Counted from the first letter of the stretch, positions 53,752 to 63,683 are shown. The stretch is DNA of 64,000 bases from Nakamurella endophytica (GCF_014646215.1 NZ_BMNA01000001.1:761260-825259); one strand, 5' to 3'. Notes: generated by a model not told the origin, from the sequence alone. Program-made: numbers and translations.

Positions 53752-56247
53752 ATGTCCGAGATCTCGGCGACACGCCGCCGGCTGGTGGTCATCGGCAACG
53801 GCATGGCCGGTGCCCGGACCGTGGAGGAGGTCCTGGAGCGCAGCGGTCCGGAACGCTTCGAGGTGACGATGATCGGCAGCGAACCGTACGGCAACTACAA
53901 CCGCATCCTGCTGTCGCACCTGCTGGCCGGCGAGGAGGCCGACGGCGACATCTATCTCAACCCGACGGAATGGTACGAGTCCCACGGCGTCCGGTTGCTG
54001 TCCGGAGTCACCGCCACCCGGATCGATCGATACGCCAAGCTGGTGAACACCGACGACCCGACCACCCCGACGGTGCGCTACGACCAGCTCGTCATCGCCA
54101 CCGGCAGCACCTCCTTCCTACCGACGATGGAGGGGATGTACACCGACGACGGAGCTTTCGTCGCCGGTGTCTTCCCGTTCCGGACGCTGGACGACACCCG
54201 GGGGATGATCGCGTACGCCCGGCACGACCACTCCACGCGGGCCGTGGTGATCGGCGGCGGTCTGCTCGGACTGGAGGCAGCCCGCGGTCTCCAGTCCCAC
54301 GGCCTGTCCGTCGACGTGGTGCACGCCGGTACGCATCTGATGAGCGCCCAGATCGGTCCGGACGCCGGTGCCGTGCTGCAGCGCAGTGTCGATCGACTCG
54401 GCATTGGTGTCCACCTGCGAGCCCGCACCACCGCACTCCTGGGCAGCGAGCGGATCACCGGGATACGGCTGCAGGACGGGACCGAGCTGCCCTGCGACAT
54501 GGTGGTCATCGCGGCCGGCATCCGGCCCAACGTCGAGTTGGCCAGCAGGTCCGGGTTCACTGTCGAACGAGCGATCGTGGTGGACGATGCGATGCGCACC
54601 CTCGACGACGACGACGTGTACGCCGTCGGCGAGTGCGTCCAGCACCGTGGTGAGGTCTACGGTCTCGTGGCGCCGGTCTGGGAACAGGCAGTGGTGCTGG
54701 CCGACGTGTTGACCGGCGCGGATCCGACGGCGGCCTACCACGGGTCCCGGACGTCGACGAAGCTGAAGGTGGCCGGCGTCCCGGTGGCCGCGATGGGTCT
54801 GCAGGCCCCCGAGCGGGACACCGACGAACACCTCGTGTTCGCCGAACCGCGGCGCGGCATCTACAGGTCGCTGGTCATTCGTGACGACAAGTTGGTCGGC
54901 GCCACGGTCGTCGGGGACGAGTCGAAGGTCGCCTTTCTGACCCAGGCCTACGACCGGGGCATGCCGTTGCCGGAGGAGCGGCTGCGCATGATGTTCGACC
55001 TGGCCGACGGCGGTGGCGACGTCGCCGTCGAGGATCTGCCGGACGACTTGCAGGTCTGCAACTGCAACGGGGTGGACAAGGGCGCACTGGTGCATGCGGT
55101 GCAGGACGGTTGCACCACCGTCCAGTCGGTGATGGACCGGACGCGAGCGGGCAAAGGGTGCGGTTCGTGCAAGGTGCAGGTGTGCGCGATCGTCGAGTGG
55201 GCCGCCGGCGGCGCGTTGACCGTGGACCCGTCGGCGAACTGGTACGTCCCCGGCATTCCGCTGGACAAGCCCGCGCTGATGGCCGCGATCCGGGCGCAGC
55301 ACCTGACGAGCGTGTCGGCCGTGTTCGCCGCGCTGGCCCCGGCAGGTGCGGAGGACGCGAGGTCGAAAATGGCCTTGGCGTCCCTGCTGAAGATGATGTG
55401 GGACGACGAATACGTCGACGAGCGCGACGCGAGGTTCATCAACGACCGCGTGCACGCCAACATCCAGCGCGACGGCACCTTCTCGGTGGTGCCGCAGATG
55501 CGCGGCGGCGTCACCACACCGGATCAGCTGCGCAGGATCGCCGACGTCGCCGAGAAGTTCGACGCCAAGTTGGTGAAGCTCACCGGCGGTCAGCGCATCG
55601 ACCTGCTCGGCATCCGCAAGGAGGACCTGCCGCAGGTGTGGGCCGATCTTGGGATGCCGTCCGGATACGCGTACGGCAAGAGTTTCCGAACCGTGAAGAC
55701 CTGCGTCGGCCAGGACTTCTGCAGGTTCGGCGTCGGGGATTCGACCCAGCTCGGCATCGACATCGAGACCCGCTACCAAGGACTGGAGTCGCCGGCGAAG
55801 CTCAAACTGGCGGTGTCCGGCTGCCCCCGCAACTGTGCCGAATCCTACGTCAAGGACATCGGGGTCGTGGCGATCGAGGGTGGACGCTGGGAGGTCTACG
55901 TCGGTGGCGCCGCCGGCGCGCACATCCGCAAGGGCGACCTGCTCTGCACGGTCGACAACCCGGAGACCGCGGTGACCATAGTGGGCAGATTCATCCAGTA
56001 CTACCGGGAGAATGCCAACTGGCTCGAGCGGACGTACTCGTTCGTACCACGAGTCGGACTCGAACGACTGCAGGCGATTCTCGTGGACGACAGCGACGGC
56101 ATCGCTGCCGACCTCGACGAGGCGGTGGCGCGATCCGTCGCGGCCTACCAGGATCCGTGGCAGCAGGATGCCGCGGCCCCGGCGACAAGCGGCCAGTTCC
56201 GGACGTCGCTGCCGCTCGAGGTCCTGCCGAAGGTGCCGGTTCGATGA
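53752..56247 (+). CDS. nirB: Nitrite reductase large subunit NirB
   Basis: 831 aa. NADH-dependent reduction of nitrite to ammonium. FAD/NAD domains (VVIGNGMAGARTVEEVL, AVVIGGGLLGLEAARGL), BFD-like 2Fe-2S domain (VCNCNGVDKGALVHAV, GKGCGSCKVQVCA), and the sirohaem/4Fe-4S half with TCVGQDFCRFGVGDS and SGCPRNCAESYVKDIG supplying the four cluster Cys. ATG 53752 has GGAGGTCTGAG upstream. Overlaps nirD by 4 bases. Confidence 0.95.
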   Translation: MSEISATRRRLVVIGNGMAGARTVEEVLERSGPERFEVTMIGSEPYGNYNRILLSHLLAGEEADGDIYLNPTEWYESHGVRLLSGVTATRIDRYAKLVNTDDPTTPTVRYDQLVIATGSTSFLPTMEGMYTDDGAFVAGVFPFRTLDDTRGMIAYARHDHSTRAVVIGGGLLGLEAARGLQSHGLSVDVVHAGTHLMSAQIGPDAGAVLQRSVDRLGIGVHLRARTTALLGSERITGIRLQDGTELPCDMVVIAAGIRPNVELASRSGFTVERAIVVDDAMRTLDDDDVYAVGECVQHRGEVYGLVAPVWEQAVVLADVLTGADPTAAYHGSRTSTKLKVAGVPVAAMGLQAPERDTDEHLVFAEPRRGIYRSLVIRDDKLVGATVVGDESKVAFLTQAYDRGMPLPEERLRMMFDLADGGGDVAVEDLPDDLQVCNCNGVDKGALVHAVQDGCTTVQSVMDRTRAGKGCGSCKVQVCAIVEWAAGGALTVDPSANWYVPGIPLDKPALMAAIRAQHLTSVSAVFAALAPAGAEDARSKMALASLLKMMWDDEYVDERDARFINDRVHANIQRDGTFSVVPQMRGGVTTPDQLRRIADVAEKFDAKLVKLTGGQRIDLLGIRKEDLPQVWADLGMPSGYAYGKSFRTVKTCVGQDFCRFGVGDSTQLGIDIETRYQGLESPAKLKLAVSGCPRNCAESYVKDIGVVAIEGGRWEVYVGGAAGAHIRKGDLLCTVDNPETAVTIVGRFIQYYRENANWLERTYSFVPRVGLERLQAILVDDSDGIAADLDEAVARSVAAYQDPWQQDAAAPATSGQFRTSLPLEVLPKVPVR

Positions 56248-56561
56248 CCGCGGCGACCACCGTCAATCTCGGCCCGGTGGACCAGATCCCCCTGGCGGAA
56301 GGGCGTGCCTTCGCGGTCGACGGGCGCCAGATCGCAGTGTTCCGATTGCGCGACGGCACCGTCCGGGCGCTGGACGCGGTGTGTCCGCACCGCGGCGGGC
56401 CTCTCGCCGACGGCCAGCTCGACGCCGAGGTGGTGTTGTGCCCGCTGCACATGAACGCCTACCGGTTGGCCGACGGCTGCTCGACGACCGGTCAGCCGCC
56501 GGTGGCCGCGTACCAGGTCACCGTCGACGACCACGGGGATCTGCGGGTGCAGATCGGCTGA
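56244..56561 (+). CDS. nirD: Nitrite reductase small subunit NirD
   Basis: 105-aa Rieske-like partner of NirB. Ligand motifs CPHRGG and CPLHMNAY are retained (C-x-H ... C-x-x-H), so a 2Fe-2S cluster is possible. ATGA overlap with nirB. Last gene of the nitrate operon. Confidence 0.93.
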   Translation: MTAATTVNLGPVDQIPLAEGRAFAVDGRQIAVFRLRDGTVRALDAVCPHRGGPLADGQLDAEVVLCPLHMNAYRLADGCSTTGQPPVAAYQVTVDDHGDLRVQIG

Positions 56562-56762
56562 TCAACCGGACGGTCGGGCGTTCATCCGGCGCCGCAGGAG
56601 GCGGCGTCCCCGCCGTCGGTGTGGCCCGTCCCGATCGCCTGCCCGCCCCGCAGGGGTGACGCGGGACGCCGGAGCTCGACAGCTCGCAGGCCCGTTCGGC
56701 GTGACGCACTCGAGACCGTCAGGGCTCGACAGCGCCGACCGCCGTCATGCTCGACAGGGCAC
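56562..56762. other. Junction between nitrate operon and MFS remnant
   Basis: 201 bases. GCTCGACAG occurs three times (56675, 56725, 56750), the last one just before homology to the MFS gene begins. No gene. Confidence 0.45.
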
Positions 56763-57189
56763 CGGCTGCGCTCCCCGCGCGGGGCCTCCAGCTCCCCGAT
56801 GTAGGCGGTCGTCGCGCCGGTGACCTGCCGGCCGAGATGCCGGAGACGAAGCGCCCCACGAAGAGCCAGACCAGGCTGTCGGTGGTGACGAAGACCAGCC
56901 CGGACAGCGCGGAGAAGGCGATCGCCGCGAGCACTACGGCCCGGCGGCCGACGTGGTCGGAGAGCCGGCCGAACACCTGCAGGGTGCCGAGCACGCCGAC
57001 CGCGTACACCGCGTAGATCACCGTGACGGTCAGCGGCGACAGCGACAGGCGGGCCGAGTAGATCGCGTACAGCGGGGTCGGCAGCGTCGTGGAGACCATG
57101 ACCGCGGTGAACAGGTACGTCACCAGGAGGCTGTGCCGGCTGCCCGGTCGCGCCGCCGACGGATCCGCGGTGTCGCTCTCCCTGCTCAC
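56763..57189 (-). pseudogene. Truncated MFS transporter (partial duplicate of 37597-38817)
   Basis: Starts with the same GTG and TAGCGT promoter-like hexamer as the intact gene. Residues corresponding to 19-120 are identical save Ile to Val. Near 56825 the intact ACCAGGCC reads ACCTGCC, a net one-base deletion that shifts the frame; homology ends at the position of codon 142, leaving no helices 6-12. Not functional. Confidence 0.9.
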
Positions 57190-57206
57190 CCGGTCACGCT
57201 AGCCCG
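56763..57206. repeat. Right copy of the ~443-bp direct repeat
   Basis: Same orientation as 38390-38832. Includes the truncated gene and about 17 bases upstream of its start. Distance between copies is about 18.4 kb. Confidence 0.85.
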
Positions 57207-57240
57207 GAGCGGATCCCCGGTCCGGAGCCGGCGTCCCGAC

Positions 57241-57744
57241 TCACGGACCGGGCTGCCGGTCCCCTCGACCACCGCCCTCGACGATCCGCTTGATCGCGGC
57301 GAGGGTCTTCGGGATCCCGTCGAGCGCCTGCCGGGTCCGGTCCAGGATGTGCTCGTCCGCCCGGTCCCCGTGCCTCTCCCGGAACCGGGCGATCCCGGCC
57401 GGGAGGAACTCCCAGGACTCGGTCAGCGAGGTTCCCCGGTCCGCGGGGGCGAGCCGGAATCCCCACCGGACCAGGGTGCCGCCGACCACCCAGGCGAACT
57501 CGCGACCGCGGTCGGCGACCGCGACCTGGGAACGCGTCTCCCACACCCGGTCGGCCCACTCGTTGCGCCCGGTGAACCACGCACCGACCTGCCCTGCGGT
57601 GGCCTCGTCGTCCCACCGGCACGACCGGCACACCGGGCTCCACTCGCCGGTGCGGGGGACGTCCGAAACGACGTCGTACACCGCTTGCGCCGGTGCCAGG
57701 ACGACGATGGACTCCTCGTGACTGCGGACGCTGGTGTCGCTCAC
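57241..57744 (-). CDS. SRPBCC-family protein
   Basis: 167 aa with the START/SRPBCC ligand-binding pattern: ESIVVLAPAQAVYDVVSDVPRTGEWSP, WVVGGTLVRWGFRLAPAD, GTSLTESWEF. Likely a small-molecule binding or cyclase-like protein; ligand unknown. GTG 57744 has GACGCT six bases upstream and no ribosome site (leaderless pattern). Confidence 0.85.
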   Translation of the reverse strand: MSDTSVRSHEESIVVLAPAQAVYDVVSDVPRTGEWSPVCRSCRWDDEATAGQVGAWFTGRNEWADRVWETRSQVAVADRGREFAWVVGGTLVRWGFRLAPADRGTSLTESWEFLPAGIARFRERHGDRADEHILDRTRQALDGIPKTLAAIKRIVEGGGRGDRQPGP

Positions 57745-57824
57745 CGGCTCAGCGTCGCAGAGCCCGCCACCGCGCCCGCCGGGGGTCCTGCGTGAGCCGG
57801 CAGGGCACGGCCGTCCGGCGCGGG

Positions 57825-58319
57825 TCAGGTGGCGGGCGGTGGCCATTCGCCCTTCGCCGTGAGCACCCCGCGGATGACCGTCTGCACGGTGACCAGCCGG
57901 GGTGCCGCTGCCGGTCCGCCCGGTGCCGTGGCGGGCCGCACCACGGCCACCGAGGTGTGGTGGTTGAGCATCTCGGCGGCGACCTCGATCGCCGTCGCGT
58001 CGTCGTCGACGGCTGCGATCGCCCGGTGCCAGTCGTCGCCGTCCCCGAAGATCTCGGCGATGGTCCGGGCACCCAGTTCGCGCCAGGACTCCGCGGAGCC
58101 GACGGCGTCGTAGACCCGGGCCAAGGCCGGATCCTCGCGGACGAACTCCGGCACCAGCCGGCCCAGCAGGTCCAGGGCGGTGACGACGGCGACCGGACCA
58201 CCGTCCGCGTCCGTGACGACGACGCCGGGCAGCCCGTCCCGCACGAGCAGCAGCGCGACGTCGCGGAGCGGGGTCCGGGCCGTGACGACGGGCAGCTGGT
58301 CCGCAGGCTCACCAGGCAT
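57825..58319 (-). CDS. CBS-domain pair protein
   Basis: 164 aa with two CBS motifs: LPVVTARTPLRDVALLLVR...GVVVTDADGGPVAVVTALDLL and DDDATAIEVAAEMLNHHTSVAVVR. CBS pairs bind adenine nucleotides and regulate partners. ATG 58319 has GGAGGG. Lies 57 bases after the permease gene, same strand, so it probably regulates that permease. Confidence 0.88.
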   Translation of the reverse strand: MPGEPADQLPVVTARTPLRDVALLLVRDGLPGVVVTDADGGPVAVVTALDLLGRLVPEFVREDPALARVYDAVGSAESWRELGARTIAEIFGDGDDWHRAIAAVDDDATAIEVAAEMLNHHTSVAVVRPATAPGGPAAAPRLVTVQTVIRGVLTAKGEWPPPAT

Positions 58320-58376
58320 GCCGGCGCCCTCCGATCCGGCGGGGATCCGCGCGGTGCTCTCCGCACGGGCCGGGAC

Positions 58377-59663
58377 TCACGAGTAGTACCGCAACAGGAT
58401 ATAAGGGACGCTCAGGCCGACGGTGACAGCGGTCGTCACCAGCCCGTACTTGGTGAAGGTCCAGAACGAGATGTGCACGCCGTTCCGCATGGCGATGCCG
58501 ATCATCACCACGTTCGCGCTCGCACCGATCGCCGTCGCGTTCCCGCCGAGGTCGGCGCCGAGCGCGAGCGCCCACCACAGCGGCCGCGCCGCGGCGCCCC
58601 CGGCGGCGACGAGATCGCCGACCAGGGGACTCATCGTGGTCACGAACGGGATGTTGTCCACCACCGCGGACAGGGCACCGGACCCGACGGCGAGGCCGGC
58701 CGCCGCGGGCCCGTAGTCGTCGCCCACGAGATCGACCGCTGCGGTACCCAGTGCGTCGATGACCCCCAGGTTGACCAGCGCGCCGACCATGACGAAGAGC
58801 CCGGCGAAGAACACCAGCGTCTCCCACTCGACCTCGCGGAAGTACTCCCGCGGCTCCAGCCGGGACAGCAGCGCCAGCAGCCCGGCGCCCAGCAACGCCA
58901 CCACGGACGGCTCGACGTGCAGCAGCGACTGCACCAGGAAACCCGCGATCACCAGGCCCACGACGACGCCGCTCTTGACCAGCAACCGGCTGTCGGTGAT
59001 GGCCGCTCGCTCGTCCAGCGCCATCACCCGGGCGGCGCGCTCGGGGTGGAAGACGAACGCACTGCGGAACATCAGCCGGCACAACACGACGAACACGATC
59101 AGCAGGCCGACCGAGATCGGGGCCAGGTGGACGAGGAAGTCGTTGAACGACAGGCCTCCCCGGCTGGCAATGATGATGTTCGGCGGATCGCCGATGAGGG
59201 TGGCGGTGCCACCGATGTTGCTGGCCATCACCTCGGCGATGAGGAACGCCGTGGGCGGCGCGCCGAGGCGCTCGCAGACCAGGAGCGTGACGGGCGCGAT
59301 GAGCAGCACGGTGGTGACGTTGTCGAGGAAGGCCGACAGCACGGCCGTGATCACCACCAGCATGACCATCACCCGGAACGGCCGGCCGCGCATGAGCTTC
59401 GCCGCCCAGATGGCCAGGAACTCGAAGACGCCGGTGTGCCGCACGATCCCGACGATGATCATCATCCCGAGCAACAGGAAGACGACGTTCCAGTCGATGC
59501 CGGTCTCGCCGGAGTAGAACATCGTCTCGCCGCCGGTCGCCCCGATGAGGACCATCAGCGCCGCCGCGACCAGGACCACCGCGGCCCGCGGGAACCGGTC
59601 CACGACGATGCACACGTAGGCGCCGACGAAGACGGCGATCGCCAGGACCACCTGAAGTGTCAT
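58377..59663 (-). CDS. ArsB/NhaD (SLC13-like) ion permease
   Basis: 428 aa, about ten to twelve helices. Signature blocks: FLDNVTTVLLIAPVTLL and a second inverted DNIPFVTTMSPL repeat, SNIGGTATLIGDPPNIIIAS. These are typical of the ion-transporter superfamily that includes ArsB and NhaD; cation, arsenite or dicarboxylate cannot be told. ATG 59663. First gene of a permease-CBS operon. Confidence 0.9.
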   Translation of the reverse strand: MTLQVVLAIAVFVGAYVCIVVDRFPRAAVVLVAAALMVLIGATGGETMFYSGETGIDWNVVFLLLGMMIIVGIVRHTGVFEFLAIWAAKLMRGRPFRVMVMLVVITAVLSAFLDNVTTVLLIAPVTLLVCERLGAPPTAFLIAEVMASNIGGTATLIGDPPNIIIASRGGLSFNDFLVHLAPISVGLLIVFVVLCRLMFRSAFVFHPERAARVMALDERAAITDSRLLVKSGVVVGLVIAGFLVQSLLHVEPSVVALLGAGLLALLSRLEPREYFREVEWETLVFFAGLFVMVGALVNLGVIDALGTAAVDLVGDDYGPAAAGLAVGSGALSAVVDNIPFVTTMSPLVGDLVAAGGAAARPLWWALALGADLGGNATAIGASANVVMIGIAMRNGVHISFWTFTKYGLVTTAVTVGLSVPYILLRYYS

Positions 59664-60180
59664 GGATTGCCCGGGGTCCTCTCGATCGGCTCCGACTGCC
59701 AGGGATCCCCGGGCACGTACCGCCTGGTGTCTGTCGGTCGAAGTCGACCTCTGCTCAGCGAGCCGACCGGCCGGCGGCACGCGCCGCCTGAGCGGCGGCA
59801 CGATCCGGCCTCTCGTCACGCGGAGTCAGGGATCCGTCGCACCGCGACCCGGTAGCAACCTATGCCACCGACCCGGGGCCTCGTCCGAGTGGCAGCGGGC
59901 GAGTGCCGCCGCGCGTGACCCGTCACGACCCGTCGCGCCTTGGCGGTGTCCGCGCGCCCGGCGGTGGGAGAACGGGCGTCGAGGCGACGGATGCCGTCGG
60001 CCGAGGCCCGGAGGATCCGGGTGGCCACCGCGTCGCCGTGCAGCTGGTTTGACAGCTCCGAATCGGGGAACCCATCAACCGGCTACTCGGGTGTGGCTGG
60101 CCGCGCCGCCTTCCGGACCCGGTAGCAACGTTCGCGGCCGAACCCGTGTCCAGCGAGCGGTTGGGCATGGAGAGCACCCT
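59664..60180. other. Divergent intergenic region upstream of GH39 operon
   Basis: 517 bases without a convincing gene. A 14-mer GACCCGGTAGCAAC occurs twice, at 59846-59859 and 60116-60129, the second 52 bases before the GH39 start. Confidence 0.5.
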
Positions 60181-62043
60181 ATGGACGGCACGAGCATCGA
60201 TGCGGACCGCGAAGCCGCCGACGCCCGCAGCGATTGGGAACGCCGGATCTACCGGCGATTGACCGAGGCATCCGACGACCAGCCGGCGTCTCGACTGCCG
60301 GCGCCGACCCAGGTGACGGCCGAGTCCAGGGTCGGACACGTCCGGCTCGACTGGTCCCAGGTGGACGGCGCAGCCGGCTACGTGATCGAACGGACCGGAT
60401 CGGACGACGCACCCTCCGTTCTGCTGCACGGCGGGGCAGATGTGCCGGCAGTCCCTGGACTCCGCTTCGCAGACACCGGACTCGACCCGGCCACCACCTA
60501 CCGCTATCGTGTCGCGGCGACCCGCGGCAACGACTACCGGGTGGGAGACTGGTCGGCTCACGTCGAGGCCGGTGCTGCACAACGAGATCCTGGCGTCGTC
60601 ACGGTGACCGTCGCAGCCGACCGGGTCACCTCGCGGAAGCAGCCGCTCTGGCACATGATCGGTTCCGAACGACTCACCCAGATGCGGGTGACGGACGACG
60701 GTCACGGCCACGCGGTGGACGCAGAATTCCAGGAAGCGTTACGGATCGGCCACGACGAGCTCGGGATCACCCACGTCCGGGCGCACGGCATCCTGCACGA
60801 CGACAACGCTGTGGTGAGTCGGGCGCACGACGGCCGGCTGGTGTTCGACTTCTCGGTCGTCGACGACCTCTACGACCGAATCACAGCTCTCGGTCTGCGG
60901 CCGGTGGTGGAGCTGTCGTTCATGCCGGCCGCAATTGCACGCGACCCCGACGCGACGGTGTTCACCTACCGGGGCATCATCTCGCCACCGTCGGACTGGG
61001 CCGAGTGGCACGCCGTCGTTCGAGCGCTCACCGAGCACCTCGTCGAACGCTACGGCGTACAGGAGGTCCGGCAGTGGGGTTTCGAGGTGTGGAACGAGCC
61101 GAATCTCGAGGTCTTCTGGACCGGCGACCAGAGTGACTACTTCCGCCTCTACCAGGAGGCTGTCCGTGCGGTGAAGGACGTGGACGCCGACCTCCCCGTC
61201 GGCGGTCCGTCGACCGCCGCCGCGGAGTGGGTCCCCGCCCTTGCGGAATTCGCCCGGAGCAACGACCTGCCACTCGACTTCGTGTCGACCCACACCTACG
61301 GGAACCAGCCACTGTCCTTCCGATCGGCTCTTGCCCGTCAAGGGTTTGCCACTGCGGCCATCTACTGGACCGAGTGGGGAGTCGGCTCCACCCATTACGG
61401 CCCGATCCACGACAGCGTGGCCGGAGCGCCCTTTGTGCTGTCCGGCTTCAAACAATCGCAGGACGTGGTCGACCGGCTGTCGTACTGGGTGATCAGTGAT
61501 CACTTCGAGGAGCTGGGCCGGGGACCGCGACTCTTCCACAACGGATTCGGCCTGCTCACCGTGGGCAATCTCCGAAAGCCCCGATTCTGGGGACTGACAT
61601 TGGCCGAGGAGCTCGGCGACGACCTGCTGGCGAGCACCGTCGACGGCGACGGCGCCGACGTGCTGGTGGAGGCTTGGGCCGGGCGCACCACGGACGGAAT
61701 CGTGGACGTGTTGGTCTGGAACTCGACGATCAACGCAGCGCTGCTCGACGGCGATCCCTCACTGGACCGGCACGTGACGACGCAGCTGACCGGCTTGCCC
61801 GCCGCTCGGTACCGGGTCCACCTTGCGCGGGTGGACGCGACGCACTCCAACATCCAGGCCGACTACCCCGACGATCTCGCCTGGCCCGACGCCGAGAGGT
61901 TTGCCCGGATGAAGGCCCGGGACCAACTGGCCGTCGAAGACCTGCCAGACGTCCGTCCCGAGGACGGCAACGCCCGGTTCGACTTCGAGGTTCCGCTGCC
62001 TGGCGTCGTGCGGCTGCGCCTGACGCCGATCGAGAACTCGTGA
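60181..62043 (+). CDS. GH39-type glycoside hydrolase with N-terminal fibronectin III domain
   Basis: 620 aa. FnIII-like domain (about 40-133: PTQVTAESRVGHVRLDWSQ...), then a (beta/alpha)8 GH39 barrel: acid/base Glu306 in VWNEPNLEV, nucleophile Glu398 in IYWTEWGVGS. GH39 includes beta-xylosidases and alpha-iduronidases; xylan or plant-oligosaccharide breakdown is likeliest. No signal peptide, so intracellular. ATG 60181 is seven bases after GGAGAG. Its stop overlaps the binding-protein start (GTGA). Confidence 0.9.
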   Translation: MDGTSIDADREAADARSDWERRIYRRLTEASDDQPASRLPAPTQVTAESRVGHVRLDWSQVDGAAGYVIERTGSDDAPSVLLHGGADVPAVPGLRFADTGLDPATTYRYRVAATRGNDYRVGDWSAHVEAGAAQRDPGVVTVTVAADRVTSRKQPLWHMIGSERLTQMRVTDDGHGHAVDAEFQEALRIGHDELGITHVRAHGILHDDNAVVSRAHDGRLVFDFSVVDDLYDRITALGLRPVVELSFMPAAIARDPDATVFTYRGIISPPSDWAEWHAVVRALTEHLVERYGVQEVRQWGFEVWNEPNLEVFWTGDQSDYFRLYQEAVRAVKDVDADLPVGGPSTAAAEWVPALAEFARSNDLPLDFVSTHTYGNQPLSFRSALARQGFATAAIYWTEWGVGSTHYGPIHDSVAGAPFVLSGFKQSQDVVDRLSYWVISDHFEELGRGPRLFHNGFGLLTVGNLRKPRFWGLTLAEELGDDLLASTVDGDGADVLVEAWAGRTTDGIVDVLVWNSTINAALLDGDPSLDRHVTTQLTGLPAARYRVHLARVDATHSNIQADYPDDLAWPDAERFARMKARDQLAVEDLPDVRPEDGNARFDFEVPLPGVVRLRLTPIENS

Positions 62044-63683
62044 AGATCACCGGACGCCTGGCGGCCGGCTGCTGCGCCGCGCTACTCCTGGCCGTTCCCG
62101 CATGCGCTGGGCAGGCTTACTCGGGTGCTCGGAACGAGGACACCCTGGTCATGCAAGGCGACTCCGGCAATCCGACACTGGTCGAGAACTTCAATCCCTT
62201 TTCGGCCGCGAGCGAACTGGGTGGAACCAGGCTGATCTACGAACCCCTGGAGATCGCAAGTCCTATCGACGGCACCTTCACGCCGTTCCTGGCCACGGAT
62301 CACCGGTTCACGGACCCGAGGACCCTCGTCTTCACGATCCGCAAAGGCGTCACATGGAGCGACGGCGAACCGTTCACCGCCGCGGACGTGGTTTTCACCT
62401 TCCGCCTGCTGAAGCAGTACCCCGCCCTCGACATCACCGGCGTGTGGAGTGTCATCTCGTCGGTCGCGGAATCGGGGAACCTCTTCACCGCCACCTTCAA
62501 CACCGCCAACGTTCCCTTCGCGGCCACCGTTGCCGCGGTTCCCATCGTGCCGCAGCACCTGTGGGCCGACATCGCGGACCCGACGAGGTACGCCAACACG
62601 ACGCCGGTGGGAACCGGGCCCTTCACCCTGTCCTCTTTCGAGCCCACGCAGTACGCACTGGCCAAGAACCCTTCCTACTGGCAGGCGGACAACGTTGCCC
62701 CTGCCACGGTGCTCTTCCCCGCCCAATCGACGAACCAGGTCACCAACCAATTGAACGTCGTTGCCGGCACCTACGACTGGGCGTACAACTACCTGCCGAA
62801 CGTCAAGGACACCTACGTCTCACGCGACCCGGACAACATCTACTGGTTCCCGCCGGGCGGGACCATCGGCTTGTTCATGAACCTGACCCGAGCGCCCTAC
62901 ACAGACGCGAACTTCCGCAAGGGTGTGTCGCTGGCCATCGACCGCGACCTTGTCGCGCAGAAGGCGGTCAACGGGTATACCACCGGCGCGAGCATGTCCG
63001 GCCTGGTCCTGCCCAACCAACAGAAATGGCTCGATCCCTCTCTGTCTCGACGGGGCTACGTCGAACAGGACCTCACGGCCGCGAAGGCTTCCTTCGCGAA
63101 GGCCGGCTTCACCGAGTCGAACGGACGGCTGGTGGACGGCGGCGGCCGCCAGGTGAGCATGACCATCTCGATGCCTGCGAACTATTCCGACTGGGTGACC
63201 GCCGCCAAGGAGACGGCCAATCAGTTGGGCGCGGTCGGCATCTCGGTGCAACTGGACCTGCCGCAAGCCGCGCAGTTCCAGACGGAGATCCAGACGGGCA
63301 ACTTCGACGTCGCGATGAACAGCTTCGCCGGTACCGGTCTCCCCTACACCGATTTCCGCAACGGACTGGCGAGCAGCTTCGCCGCACCGATCAACACCCG
63401 GACCGTCAACAACTTCGAACGGTACAAGAATCGAACGCTCGACCAGGCGCTGGCGACGCTGGCCGCCGCCACGGACGAGCAGACCCAACGCGAGGCCACG
63501 TACCGGCTCGAGAGGATCATGTACGAGCAGGTCCCGATCGTGCTGTTGTACTACGGCGGCAGTTGGGGCCTGTTCTCGACACGTCATTTCACCGGGTGGC
63601 CGTCGGCCGAGAATCCGTACACCCTGCCGACCAGCTACAACAACTCGATCCTGGTCGTCCTCACGCGACTGAAGAAGGCATGA
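62040..63683 (+). CDS. ABC transporter substrate-binding lipoprotein (family 5, peptide/oligosaccharide type)
   Basis: 547 aa lipoprotein: signal GCCAALLLAVPAC with lipobox Cys. SBP_bac_5 features: NPFSAASELGGTRLIYEPL, RKGVTWSDGEPFTAADVVFTF, GTGPFTLSSFEPTQY, FRKGVSLAIDRD. Neighbouring GH39 suggests it captures oligosaccharides rather than peptides, as known for some actinobacterial cello-oligosaccharide systems. GTG 62040 overlaps the GH39 stop. Confidence 0.92.
   Translation: MKITGRLAAGCCAALLLAVPACAGQAYSGARNEDTLVMQGDSGNPTLVENFNPFSAASELGGTRLIYEPLEIASPIDGTFTPFLATDHRFTDPRTLVFTIRKGVTWSDGEPFTAADVVFTFRLLKQYPALDITGVWSVISSVAESGNLFTATFNTANVPFAATVAAVPIVPQHLWADIADPTRYANTTPVGTGPFTLSSFEPTQYALAKNPSYWQADNVAPATVLFPAQSTNQVTNQLNVVAGTYDWAYNYLPNVKDTYVSRDPDNIYWFPPGGTIGLFMNLTRAPYTDANFRKGVSLAIDRDLVAQKAVNGYTTGASMSGLVLPNQQKWLDPSLSRRGYVEQDLTAAKASFAKAGFTESNGRLVDGGGRQVSMTISMPANYSDWVTAAKETANQLGAVGISVQLDLPQAAQFQTEIQTGNFDVAMNSFAGTGLPYTDFRNGLASSFAAPINTRTVNNFERYKNRTLDQALATLAAATDEQTQREATYRLERIMYEQVPIVLLYYGGSWGLFSTRHFTGWPSAENPYTLPTSYNNSILVVLTRLKKA

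Noticed and set aside
59816-60028. 70-codon minus-strand frame in the GH39 upstream region
   Set aside because: No start signal and no protein-like composition.
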